From assembly GCA_030512295.1 (NCBI GenBank), contig JAULSR010000004.1, positions 1,736,001 to 1,800,000 on the forward strand: a stretch of 64,000 nt of DNA, given 5' to 3'. The translations under genes were made by a program, and so were the position numbers. Each line of letters starts with the position of its first letter. Within the stretch, counting starts at the first letter, position 1. The notes below the pieces were generated by a model. It did no database searches and had not been told where the DNA came from. It worked only from the letters and a program-made list of their open reading frames with translations. Below are positions 1-10,657 of this stretch, piece by piece. This DNA is from Bombardia bombarda. Lineage: Eukaryota; Ascomycota; Sordariomycetes; Sordariales; Lasiosphaeriaceae.

Positions 1-2291
1 AAATTTCTGAAATGATGGCGCCTCTCATACCTAATCGCTGCAAGTGTGCACGTGTATTCCATGTTCTGTTGGTTTTCTCCTAGTCGTAAATAAGCCAAAG
101 TGTTATGACACCGCGATATCATAAGAGAGTGAAGAGATTTACGCACAATATGTCAATTTACGTAATTAATAGGAACCGGGAGCACAGCATGCGAGCAACA
201 TCCATGGCGGTGGCTGATCTAGACTAAATAATGATTTCACAGGGCGAAGATCGGATGTTGTTCAGCGAGTGTTCCTGGGAACCTGCAATTTTCCGACTTC
301 CCGCATAAGAAGGTGGATGCGTTGGCGGAGAATGGCGGAGAAAAGAAGAGACGAGGGGAACGAGAAATCAGGATTCGAGAGGGGGGGGTTTATACTCGCG
401 GCATCGGCGCTGTTGGTGATGGCGGAGAAGAAAAGGAAAAAGGGGGAAGGAGCAAGCGGGGTGGTACGATATTGCCCTGCCCAGTCTAAATTTTGGCAGC
501 TGCGTTCTGGTAGTCATGGTGATGATGGTTGGGAAGGAACACGATGCCCTTCGAATCTTGTCACCGCCACAGCCGACTGACTAATTTTGGCGTTTGGCTG
601 CCCATCGGACGCGCAGCTGTCTGCAACCACTAGGTTCGAGACATATTGTTCGTGACGTAGCGGTTCTCTTCCAGCAGACAGCCGACAAATATGTTTAAGA
701 GGTTGATTAGTGTCATGGAAGTTTGAAGACGAGGGCAACATCTGGTGATGAGAACTTGGTGCGAAGAAGCATTATGAAAAACGACAAGACAGTGCGAGAA
801 CAAACCAAGGACTGGTTTTGGTTAGGTCGCACTCGCAAGCCCCCGTTTCCAGATGTGGTCTGTGAGTGTGAACAGGGGCGTCACTCCCGTCACGGGTGCT
901 GTACCCGCCAATGGCCAACCCGACAAGTATGCACAGCAGTTGCCGCTTGATAATGCCCCATGCAAATTGTCACCCGTTTGAACGTCGAACCGCGATCGTC
1001 GCTTCCTCGTTAACAGCGGCCAAACATTGGCCATTTTCCTCTAGAAAGGTAGGTTCTCGCCGTTCTTGCCAAAACGTTGGTAATGTCTCATCTGCAATGA
1101 CGAAGCTTTGGGTAGCTATTCGGGTACCTTCTCGGAGAGGTTCCATTGATAAGTGATGACATATTTTTGGTTTCCCGCCCGTCCGCTGTCACCAATGTGC
1201 GCCTACCTCGGCATGAAATTAAGGCTGACTGCCTGCCTGCCGCTTCCACTTCAGCTCCAGCTCGCCCTTTCCATTCAAAAGCAACGACCCAGACCCACAT
1301 CAGCCACCAACCAAAGCAACCCCTGCTAGGAGGTACTCGCTCTACGCGGACGTTGCTGACGGCATCGGCAGAGGCCGACTTGGCTGCCTTGCATCACCAG
1401 CCGCTAATGAACCTTCCCCACAATATACTCGACCGACGGTTCAACCTGACCAACACCCAACACATCTGAACCTCGCCGGATTGGTTGGTGTGGGGCGACA
1501 TAATTAGAAGAAGCCTTCTGACAGCCACCCATGTCTGCCTGTATCACAACCTACACTATAAAAGCATTCACAACGAAGCATCTGTAGATGTCATTGTCAC
1601 TGCCCCTTAACACCATATGGTTCTTTGCAAATCGCAAAAGAGGTCAAGCAAAAGAGAGAAAGGACCTAGCTCTCCACTTTCACGGAATGAACATGGTCGA
1701 GTTCAATGTAAGGCAGGTAGCCAATGGCTCGCGGAGGTAGAATACAACGAACACAATAAAACCGAGTCTACAATACAACGGGCGGGGCTACATGAGTAGG
1801 TAGGTATGCAAAATGATCCCACACTCTCAAGCGACAGTCAGTCCTGCTCTTTCCTGACCAAACAAGTCACGAGCCCCCACGACCCTCATCTCCGCTTGGA
1901 CTTCAGCAAAGCCACAACAGCACCACGTTGCCGCCAAAAAAAGTCCTTTTAGCCATTTGTACCCCACCCTCCACAGTAACTGCCTGGACAAGTGGGTGCA
2001 GGCTCCCTGCCCGAAGCCGGTTTCTTTCCCTCCCCCCACTCATCCTTCAATAATTACCCAAAGTCGCCAAAACCCCCCCCTTCTGACCGAATGTCCTCTT
2101 GTCTCGACCACCTAGACTCTACTGAATCAACAATCCGGGAACCTCTTCGCGCGAGAGGGCAGCTTGGACTGTCCGACGCGCAAGTCTCCCTCAACCATCT
2201 GCAACTTGCGACTTGCCGCTTTCTGCGGCGTCCGCTGCCTTGGCCGCTCGAACCTTGGGCACCCCTCAACTTGTTGCGCTCTGCCACCTGA
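1..2291. other. Intergenic, no gene recognised
   Basis: Only short ORFs in all frames, none with a recognisable domain or convincing intron structure. A TATA-like run (ctataaaag) lies near 1556, but no coding exon can be tied to it. The right end holds the 3' flank of the Sfh1-type gene. Confidence 0.5.
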
Positions 2292-4195
2292 CTAGAGCGG
2301 CCGGACATCGCCTGCATGGAGATTCTTAGTGAACCGAGGGAGCTTATGGTCGCGCTCAAACATGAAGCCGCAATTATTGCATAGAGACTAAATGAGAGAA
2401 TTTTGTTAGTCAAGTCTCCTCAGGCCGAAAACAGGTATTTCCATATCATGGCTGTTGGAATCACACTTACTCTTGGTCCGTATGGGCCGTCCCGGACCGC
2501 CCAAACGCTTGTGCCCCAAACCTTGCAATGCGAACAACGCCACGAGTTCCGCTCGTTATCTGCCAGAGTCCCGCCTCCGCCGTACCCACCACCAATCGAC
2601 CCGACGTCGGGCGTGAAACGGCCGCCCGGTGTGCCCGACCGGCCCAGGGGCGAGAGGCTGCGGAATCGCCGCTTCTTCTTGCTACGCTCTCCACGGCCCA
2701 TGCGCTCAGCCTCCTCCTCGATTAGACCTCCGAAACCAAAGCCAACGGGAGCACCGCCAGCCATGCCGGTATTGCTGCTAAAGCGGGCCGTCTCTCTTCG
2801 CAAACGTCTTATTTGTCGCTCGCGATCGCCTTCTCGCTTCTCAATTTCTTCCTTGCTCAGTGTTTCGAGCTTTGGCTCCCAGTCATCGGCCAGATGCTCG
2901 GGGTCGTACCGCCAACCAGCGCCCTCCCCACCAGCGGTGGTCGCCGCGTCATTGGGGAAGTCAGACGCCCCAGTACCAGCGCCAAGGGCCGTCGCCCCCC
3001 AACCTGCTACCAAGCCGCCGGATTCGCAAGCCTCCTTCTTCAACTTGAGGACGGCCTCGTAGATGGCGTGTGTCATAGCGGGAACCCATTCCCCCGCAAG
3101 GCCGAGGTCAGCACATGTCTGTTTCGCAAAAATCTCGGCCGTACCGGGTGGATGAAGCAGGGACCATTCGAACTTGTCGGTGTAGACCTGTGATGAAAGG
3201 TTAATGTTCAGGTTGATAATGCAACGGTATGTGTCGTCTGGGCTGTCGTCGTCGGCGTCGTGTGGTATAGGTGTTGCCGCAGCCGTGACCTCGCCGTTTG
3301 CTGTTTGTACGGCAGCGGGGGTGGGGCGGATAGGTAATCTAGAAGGGGTCGATGGCAAGTTTCCACTGCCAAGCGGGCCCATTGGTGTATCGGCTCTACT
3401 TATGGATGCCGTATTCGGAATGGGGGTGGCCGCGTCGACAATGTTTGCCGCCTTGGAAGGATCGGAGGCACTGGCACGATTGGCATGCGAGTGGAAGAGG
3501 GGATGGAGAGCAACGCCGGCATATTCCTCCAACTGGGTCCGTATCTGCTTGCTGATTTCCGCAATCGTCTGAGGCCGGTTGGGTAGGTCTAGGTCGTGGA
3601 CCAAGGTTGTGGCGAACTGGTCGGTTGTGATCAAAGTCTCATGCAAATTCCATAGAAAGGTGTCGCGGAGCCGGTAGGGCACCGTCATCTCTTGCGCCTT
3701 GAAAAAAGGGTGGCTGGGGTCCATATTGGGGGCCGGCATTGGCAATGGCGTCGGCGGGAGGAAGGATGGGATTTCGAGATCGATGCGAATGGGGATCAAG
3801 GTGAGAGGGAGACAGGCTTGGGCATAGTTCTGCGCATCGGAGCGAGCCATGCGCAGCTTGCTCATCCAATCGCGCCATATTCCTTGCATTTCTACGGGCT
3901 CAGAGGTATCTTTGCCGACCTTGTCGCTGGGGTCGCCCTTCGCGCCGCTGTCATCACGTCGCAGGCTGCGCAAGCCGGTGGGACGGCGGCGGTTGTCGTC
4001 GTCATCGTCATCGTAGTCGTCGTAGCCATCTTCGGCGTAGTTGATAATAGTTGTGCCTCGCTTGGTAGTGCGCGAGAGAGGGTTGGAGGGAAGGGCGCTA
4101 GGTAGTATGGGGGCGAGAAGGGAATTGTTGTATGTGCGGAGTCTAGGGGCGTATGACGAGAGAAGCGCCTGCTGCGACTCGGATCGCGCCGCCAT
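2292..4195 (-). CDS. sfh1: SNF5/Sfh1-type chromatin-remodelling complex subunit with GATA-like zinc finger
   Basis: Predicted core subunit of a SWI/SNF or RSC nucleosome-remodelling complex, acting in the nucleus. Two exons: 4195-2471 and 2387-2292, with an 83-nt intron (donor gtaagt, acceptor tttag); the product is 606 aa. Seen: an acidic low-complexity stretch with a poly-Asp run near residues 55-68. The SNF5 homology region has its first repeat around residues 130-200 (IPIRIDLEIPSF, then VPYRLRDTFLWNLHE) and its second around 325-370 (CIINLNINLSSQVYTDKFEW). A C-terminal GATA-like finger has CX2C at 554-557 and CX2C at 578-581. The intron falls exactly between the two cysteine pairs, so a model without exon 2 would lose half the finger. 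The ATG at 4195 gives an N terminus (MAARSESQQALLSSYAPRL) typical of fungal orthologues. Snf5 and Sfh1 are paralogues and I favour Sfh1 from general resemblance. The gene is divergent from the secreted-protein gene at 5473. Confidence 0.88.
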
Positions 4196-5472
4196 TGTTC
4201 AAGAGGTGCCCGTATCGCAGCAAAAGCTATCGCATGTCGGTTGGTGTAGAGAAGAGACGCGACAAGAAGGGTGGCTGCCGTTGGCGACCGCCCGGCTGTT
4301 ACTGGGCTGGTGCTGAATTGGGGTCGCGACGGCAGGGAGGGCCGCGAAGGCGTGGAGGGCGACGAAGGAAGGCGAGGACAGACAGCGACGCGCGAGTCTA
4401 CTGTGCGATTGAATGGCTAGCGAGATTGAATTTGACGAGGCGTCTGTTCCTTCACTTTGGTGCTGCAGTCAAAACGCGACACATCCAGGTCGCAGTTTGC
4501 CAGGACGCGGGCTCGAAAATGGCTTAGCGCTTGAAGCGGGTGGTGGCCGGGTGGGTCCCGTTTGCTGGGGGGAGACACAGGTCACATGGCCGTGCCTTGG
4601 CGGCAGTCAAAAAGTGAGATCTGTAGGTGGCTTGTGCACTCATCGGATCACAGCACAAGGCTTTTAATTTAAGCCTCCCATCGTTCGCTCCCTCGTGTAA
4701 CTAAGCGAGTATTCGTATTGCTTTGCTCTTTCACTGTACCATACTTGGATCGTCTCTATGTACTGGTTCTTGATGTAACTTTCCACATCAGCCTGGCTGA
4801 TGATTTTATAAAGTCGCAAGACGAAGTACAAACAAGGCCGTTAGCGCAAACCAGATACAGTTTACGGAAACTGTGGGTATTTTACCCAGGCCCGAAGATC
4901 CTCTAGCCAAGTCGAGCACAGATCAGAATGAAGTGCATGTCCCTCCTTCACCTGTATGTACTAATATTATAACAGTTGACGCTTCAACTCACCATCACCT
5001 CAGCATTACGAAGAGAATCTACCACTGCTTGAGGGACTTTTCTTCAATACCGTCCAAGCCGTCGACAAAAACATGTCGCGTTAAAGGCGTGGCCGATTCA
5101 ATCGTTGCCTGTCATTGATAGTTAAGCGGGCAAATGCTCCGGGCTCCGCTCTGTCCCGTCTGCTTGTCACCAATTTCCATGGCCAAGACGAAACCACGAA
5201 GTCGAACTAGAATGCGGCTGAGGGGCTGCTAGTTGGCGCTATCGAAATTACTATGGGGTCCGCTTGCACACTCTCAGGGAACTTTCAGGTTCTAGATCTG
5301 CGTGTCACTGTGGGGTGCTTATTCCCTACTTAACCCATGGCCTTTCTCTCATTCCCATCCTGTCGGGTTTCTTGGCCCAGTCATTCATTAATACGGATTT
5401 GTTCGCTGTTGTTTGGTGCTGTTGAAAACTAACTTCAAGTCACTCTTTCGAGATCCCTAAAAAACTCAAAGC
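4196..5472. promoter_or_regulatory. Shared divergent promoter region
   Basis: This 1.28-kb spacer lies between the Sfh1-type gene (minus) and the secreted-protein gene (plus), so it should hold both promoters. No ORF with recognisable content is present. The last 100 bases before 5473 are pyrimidine-rich with an A-rich start context, as is usual for fungal 5' leaders. Confidence 0.4.
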
Positions 5473-6863
5473 ATGGTTTTATCCAAGACCAGCAGCGTCC
5501 TGCTGCTGCAGGTGGCCGCCTTCTTCTCCGCCGTTTCCGCTGGGTCCCGCTGCCGTCCTCCCGTTTGCTCTCCGAGCGACGCTGTTGTCTCGCTCCTGAG
5601 CTCCGAAGATGGGGCTGTCGCCTTCTGTAGCGACTTTCTTAGTCTTCCAGTCTCCACCGTTGTCGGTGCTACCGTGACACCTACGGTTCTGGCTACCGTG
5701 ACTGAGACGAGCTACGTTACCGAGACGACTGCTGAGTACGACGAAACCATTACCGTTACCGTTCCTGCGCCGACCACGACATCACTTGCGCCTGTGAAGC
5801 GCCAGGGAGAGGACGGAGACCCGACCTCTCTCGCGTCTGCCGCCTACCCGACCTGGTTGCCCGCCACCTACCCGGCTTCGCGCGTCTCGTCGGCCTGCGC
5901 TTGCCTCAGCATCCCCCTGTCTGTCGCCACAGGTACTGTTACAGCCGAGGCAGTCACCGTCACCACGCCTGTCACCATTACCGGAACCTTGACCACCACG
6001 CTTACCGGGCCCGCCATCGTCACCGTCACGGCCAAGCCGCTCGTCACTAAGCGGACAGTCAAGATCGAGATCCTCCGCAAGGATACCCAAGCGTCTGTCG
6101 GATGGCTCTACTACAGCAACGGCCCGGCCATTGCCACCGATTCCTCCCAGGCTGCCGTCGTTGACTTCACCCTGCCCTCCGGCGCCACCACTGCTTCGGC
6201 CGTGCGCATCAGCCTTGCCGGTGTCACACCGCCGACCATCGGCTTCCTCAAGTCGAGCAACCCCACCAACATCGTCGAGCTCGAGGACAACTAGTACGCT
6301 CTCCTGCTTCCCCCATTTTAAGACGCTTTGCTAATCAAGAATCTGCAAAACAGTGGCTCTCTGGCTATGGTTCAGGCTAGTAAGTAGACTACTCTCTACA
6401 TTTTATTGGCAATCTCTGCTTCGAGCGGTGACTAATCTCGTCATTACAGCACCGCCTAATTCGCGCCCCGCCGTCTCGGGAAGCGACAAGTACGAGTCCG
6501 ACATCGTAAGGAACCCCCCAACTCTTTCCCGCTTCAGTCAGGTATTAGACTACTAATACATCAATCTACGTGAAGTGGACTGTCAATACCCAGACAAAGA
6601 TGATTGGCTGGCAATGGGTCGCCACCAGCGGAGCTCGTAAGTTTGATATGAACATAGCGCATAACCTCCTTGACACGACCGATGTACGTGTGGCTGACAG
6701 TGTTTACCTAGTCCCTACTATTTACTTGTACCGCGTCGGCGGTCGCCTTTACCCCGTCGGCAATGTCAACCAATTCAACTCGGCAACCGGCGGCGTAAGC
6801 TCGTCGAAGTACGAGGTTGTCTTGAGATATCGCGTTGAAACCGAGACGTTAGTGCAGCAGTGA
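5473..6863 (+). CDS. Secreted Thr/Val-rich protein of unknown function
   Basis: I do not recognise a named family. Five exons: 5473-6293, 6354-6379, 6450-6505, 6576-6636 and 6712-6863. All introns are GT-AG, the frame closes exactly, and the product is 371 aa. A hydrophobic signal peptide (MVLSKTSSVLLLQVAAFFSAVSAG) is followed by a Cys-containing segment (residues ~26-52). Then come mucin-like stretches rich in TVT/TET, a possible Kex2-type KR site near residue 110 (APVKRQ), a short SSACACL motif, and a C-terminal ~170-residue globular-looking part. The C-terminal part is split by four introns and carries aromatic and Gly-rich strands (GWQWVATSGA, YLYRVGGRLYPVG). No C-terminal hydrophobic tail is seen, so GPI anchoring is unlikely. 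The layout resembles many fungal cell-wall or surface proteins; a carbohydrate-binding role is only a guess. Confidence 0.75.
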
Positions 6864-8282
6864 GTATTTGTGAACATGCGTCTGGTAAGCGCGGCGTTGG
6901 GTTAGAAGCGAATACATAGATGCGATCGCAACGCTGCTTGGCTAGTAATATTTACTTGGATAGCACCCGATCCTTAGCTATGGCTACTTCCAGGTCGTGA
7001 CGATGAAGTCGTAACTTGTGTTCTCAAGCCAGTGAGCTCTGATTTTCGCATCTGCTGAAATGTATCTCGTCTGTTAGTCTTGTGTGTTTGACGGATTTCG
7101 AAGGATTCGGCCTCCTGCTAACTTTGTTTGCGAATGGAGGAAGCTTTTGTCGCAAACAAAGTGGCCATGTTGGATGGAATGCAAGATTACCTACCTATGT
7201 AGGGGCATGAATGTTGAGTATAGAGATGGCAGATCCCATGAATACCCGATTAATAAAGAGGCGTGTTTTCGTAGGCATTTAGCTTTCAGCCTTGACTGCT
7301 TCAAGGATTTGTACAGGGTCGGGAAAAGGCGCACGCATCAGATTAGAGTCTTTGGTTTGAGAGGTTTGTAAATGGCAATCCAGTCGAGATCAACAGAATA
7401 GATGATTAAGATGTTAATCGCGAATTCTGCAAAAGTTGGTGCATTCGCGCTGTTTGTGAACCACAGACGCCTTCCAAATTCTTAAAGCGATTTAAACCAG
7501 ATGGGTAAAACATGCTGCCTCCCCCGACACAATGATGATACCCGGATTCCATTCCATTCGATTGCTGCGCTGAGCACGGTAATTTTTCCTCTTCCTGAAC
7601 GCAAATGCAACGTATTCCTCATACGACTGTCAACTAAACCCACTTTGTCCAACATAAGAACATTTTTTGAGGATATTCCTTCCGGACCCGCTGTCATCGT
7701 CTGCAATTCTTCTTTCAACCTTGACTTCCCCCAAAACTCACCCGTCGCCAGATCACCGTGCATTTTTGTTTGCATTCTTTACCTCTATCAATTTTATTAG
7801 ACTTGCATGTCCGAAATGATTTCTCTTGCATATTTCTGACAATTTAAACACTAAACTCTTCCTCTTTTATCCCCTCCTCCTTCTAACCTCCTCACGACCT
7901 CCAGGCTCCAGCTTTCCTCGCTACCTTTATCGTCCTTCCCATCCTCGCTTTCCTCGTATCCTCAGCTCTGCTATCTCCATTCTTTCGTCGCCTCATCTCT
8001 ACCCTCAGCTCGCTTTTACCAACATTCGTTGGACTAATTTCCAATATTAAGCTATTGTTTCCGATTCGATTGGTGTGCTCAAGGTAAGATCAGATCACTA
8101 CAGCATCATTTCTCATCCTGTTTCTCTATTCTTGTTTCCGCGGCAAGGACCGCCAAAAACTAGTATTCTGAGACGACAGTACATAGGTAGGTAGTCAGTA
8201 CCTACCCAGTCAACACATCAAAATTATATCAAGAGCTCATGACTGATTAGTTGCATTTTTAGACACCCTAAATTCCTACCAG
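6864..8282. other. Intergenic; pyrimidine-rich leader with possible 5'UTR intron
   Basis: No coding gene is recognised. From about 7850 to 8060 the plus strand is strongly pyrimidine-rich, as in fungal core promoters and leaders. A consensus donor (AAG|gtaaga) at 8084 and an acceptor (tttttag) ending at 8262 could define a 179-nt intron in the 5'UTR of the RNA-ligase gene. The motif ataggtaggtag...tacctacc lies at 8182-8206. Confidence 0.35.
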
Positions 8283-8300
8283 ATGCTCATCATTACTTGA
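8283..8300 (+). promoter_or_regulatory. Five-codon upstream ORF before the RNA ligase
   Basis: An ATG at 8283 opens a minimal ORF (M-L-I-I-T-stop) that ends at 8300, two bases before the main ATG at 8303. If transcription starts upstream, scanning ribosomes would meet it first. Such a close uORF usually lowers translation or makes it depend on leaky scanning or reinitiation. Seen directly in the sequence; the effect is inferred. Confidence 0.4.
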
Positions 8301-8302
8301 AT

Positions 8303-9949
8303 ATGTCTTCAATGGGTGTGAATCAAAGCGTGCGCGCATGGCTAGAAGAAGCCATTCTGAAATCAAATGCCACGCTCCCGTCCAGCTCTGAAGGCAGCTC
8401 TGGAGAGAATTCGGATGATGCGCCTTCAGAGTCTTCATCACTCTTCGAGAACAATTCTCACGAAACCGACAATACAAACGACAGCACCAAGGACCTGAGT
8501 GATGAGGGCCAAGATCCACCAGCCACTTACGTTCGCAAACTCGTCACGATCCGGGAAATCGACTCGGTCAAACACTTCAGCAAAGCCCTGAATCTTGCCA
8601 ACATTGGTGGATGGACCACACTTGTCAAGAAATCCATGAACTTTCGAGCAAATGAGCACGTCCTCTACTTCGAGGTTGACTCGTTCGTTCCGTCCCACAT
8701 AATGGACAAAAACGCATTTTGCATACCTGCAAGCGTAGTTACCTTCAATGGAATCAAGGGCTACCGCGTTGCAACACACATTGCCAAGGCTGGAGTTGGT
8801 CGTAGTCTACGACATGTCTTCACTCAGGGCCAGATACTTCGGATTGATCAGTTCCCTGAAGTCGAGGAGTATATCGCTCAGGAAGCGACTGATGACAACG
8901 GCAAAGTCGACTATGGGTTTCTCTCCCCGATCGACTTAGCGCCCATGATAGGGGTCCTGAAGTGGGAAGAGAATACGTCTCTTCCACCAGGAACCAATTT
9001 CAAGACCCCGTCATTCGTCATGAAGACCGACCTGGAGCGGGTGGAGAACTGCCCCAACCTGTTCAAGAAGAAGAAGTACACCATCCACAAATTCCAGGAA
9101 ACCATCAAAGTCGACGGGGCGACTATGACATGCTATTTCGTCCTGAATACCTCCCCGAAGCTCTCTGATCTTCCCCCAATCCAACCAAGTCACCACCGCG
9201 AAGCCGTCCAGCCAAATGGCCGCTTCGGCGTCTGCTCCAAGAACTGCGATCTCATCACCTGGGAGAAGAGCAACTACTGGCTCACGGCACTCGGACAGGA
9301 AATCCACAAGAAGCTATCCGCCTATGGCAAGAGCATCGCCATTCAGGGCGAGCTGGTAGGCTGGGACATCCAGCGCAACTTTTACGGCTACAACAAGGGC
9401 GAGTACGACTACTTTGTCTTCTCCATCACCGACATCGACTGCGGCACACGCTGGGATCCAAAGCAGACGGAGCTCTGGTGCCAGGAGCAGGGCATCAAGC
9501 ACGTCCCCGTCCTGGGATACTACCCCATCACCGCCATCGCCAGCCGCCATCAAGATCTGGTCGACCGCGCCGAGCTCAAGCCGGGCGAGGGCCACGTATA
9601 CAAAAACTGCTTCGACAACAGGGCCTTCAAGGTCCTTTCCAAGTGGTACATCATGCGCCATGGAGATGAGAGGGCCGCCAAAGAGGCTGAGGAGCTTCAT
9701 CAGCTCAATCCGAACTTGGACCGGATTACTAAGATGGATAATGATCTTGAGGCAAAGTTTATTGAGGACTGCAACAACACTCCGCTGGACCCTACTGGGG
9801 ATGCCGAGTTCGACGCCGAGTGGGAGAGGCAGGTCATGATTGGCAAGAGGCTTTGCGCAGCTGATAATAGGGTCTTTGATGGCGACGTTGGCGATTATCG
9901 GATTTCAGGACGGAAGCGCCAGGAGTTTCAGGACTGGTTGCGTATCTGA
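8303..9949 (+). CDS. ATP-dependent RNA ligase, Rnl5-like (N-terminal OB + nucleotidyltransferase)
   Basis: Predicted to seal RNA ends through an enzyme-AMP intermediate. It is an uninterrupted ORF of 548 aa starting at the ATG at 8303. Seen: a Ser/Asp/Glu-rich disordered N terminus (to ~75), then a region starting RKLVTIREIDSV that resembles the N-terminal OB module of Deinococcus and Naegleria Rnl5-type ligases. The nucleotidyltransferase motifs follow: motif I KVDG with the AMP-accepting lysine at ~K269; motif III around 345-363 (GELVGWDIQRNFYGY); IIIa YFVFSITDID at ~370; IV EGHVYKN at ~429; V AFKVLSKWY at ~441. All core catalytic motifs look intact. This family is distinct from the fungal tRNA ligase Trl1. 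It lies beside an island of HET/NLR genes in the same window; whether that is functional is unknown. Substrate and biological role are not deducible here. Confidence 0.82.
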   Translation: MSSMGVNQSVRAWLEEAILKSNATLPSSSEGSSGENSDDAPSESSSLFENNSHETDNTNDSTKDLSDEGQDPPATYVRKLVTIREIDSVKHFSKALNLANIGGWTTLVKKSMNFRANEHVLYFEVDSFVPSHIMDKNAFCIPASVVTFNGIKGYRVATHIAKAGVGRSLRHVFTQGQILRIDQFPEVEEYIAQEATDDNGKVDYGFLSPIDLAPMIGVLKWEENTSLPPGTNFKTPSFVMKTDLERVENCPNLFKKKKYTIHKFQETIKVDGATMTCYFVLNTSPKLSDLPPIQPSHHREAVQPNGRFGVCSKNCDLITWEKSNYWLTALGQEIHKKLSAYGKSIAIQGELVGWDIQRNFYGYNKGEYDYFVFSITDIDCGTRWDPKQTELWCQEQGIKHVPVLGYYPITAIASRHQDLVDRAELKPGEGHVYKNCFDNRAFKVLSKWYIMRHGDERAAKEAEELHQLNPNLDRITKMDNDLEAKFIEDCNNTPLDPTGDAEFDAEWERQVMIGKRLCAADNRVFDGDVGDYRISGRKRQEFQDWLRI

Positions 9950-10657
9950 GACTGGGCGTGGCTTACAACGAGAGCACCGACCTGAAGGGGCGACAGTTGA
10001 CAGTAGGCTAAACAAGGCTTTTCTGCGATGGATTTACGTTGACTTTCTATTTTCTTTTCTCCGATCTCCTCAATTTTCATTCTTTATTCTGGGCAGACTG
10101 GATCCTGGGTTTCACACGGGGAATTTTCGTCTTCTTTCTTTTCATCGCTCATTTGGTCTCTGATACCGACTTGGACTTTTCATCGGTTTTGAAGCATGAC
10201 TGCTCTACTCTATCGCTAACTTAAATTCAATCAAGCCGAATATTCTTTTTTTGGTCAGATGATCTTACTGGGTACCTAGTGAGAAGAGCGCTGCTTTCGT
10301 TCCATGTCCTCAAAGGGAGTTCAATACTGTGCGATTTACATCTTAATTTTGGGGCAATAGCATGATGCCACAATGCTAGTAAACCCGTAAAAGTACAATG
10401 CTTTCATTCCAGGTGATGGGGTAAAAAGCCGTAGCTGACGTCCGAGAACTGGATGCTACAATAAAAAGGTGGTGTTCATCGCCAGTGTCAGTCTCCACAA
10501 TAGGGGCTCTGCCTCAACCCTAACCCAGATATGGATGGCAGAGGGCCAGAGACTGACGTCATGGTGAATTGTCCACGGGTGAGATGGTGAACTTCGTCGT
10601 GTCGTCAACCATAGACATCATTCATGTGTTCGGGAACATACCATATTTCCCAATAGT
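9950..10657. other. Intergenic, nothing recognised
   Basis: This is 3' flank of the RNA ligase and 5' flank of the exonuclease-like gene. It has pyrimidine-rich stretches around 10040-10150 and one ggtacctag motif at 10271. An ATG at 10531 could start an alternative first exon of the next gene (see the following entry). Confidence 0.4.

Noticed and set aside
8312..8330. 17-base match (caatgggtgtgaatcaa) between the RNA-ligase 5' coding end and 19943-19959 in the NLR pseudogene intron
   Set aside because: One exact 17-mer within 64 kb is near chance expectation, and the flanking similarity is weak; no element boundaries are seen.
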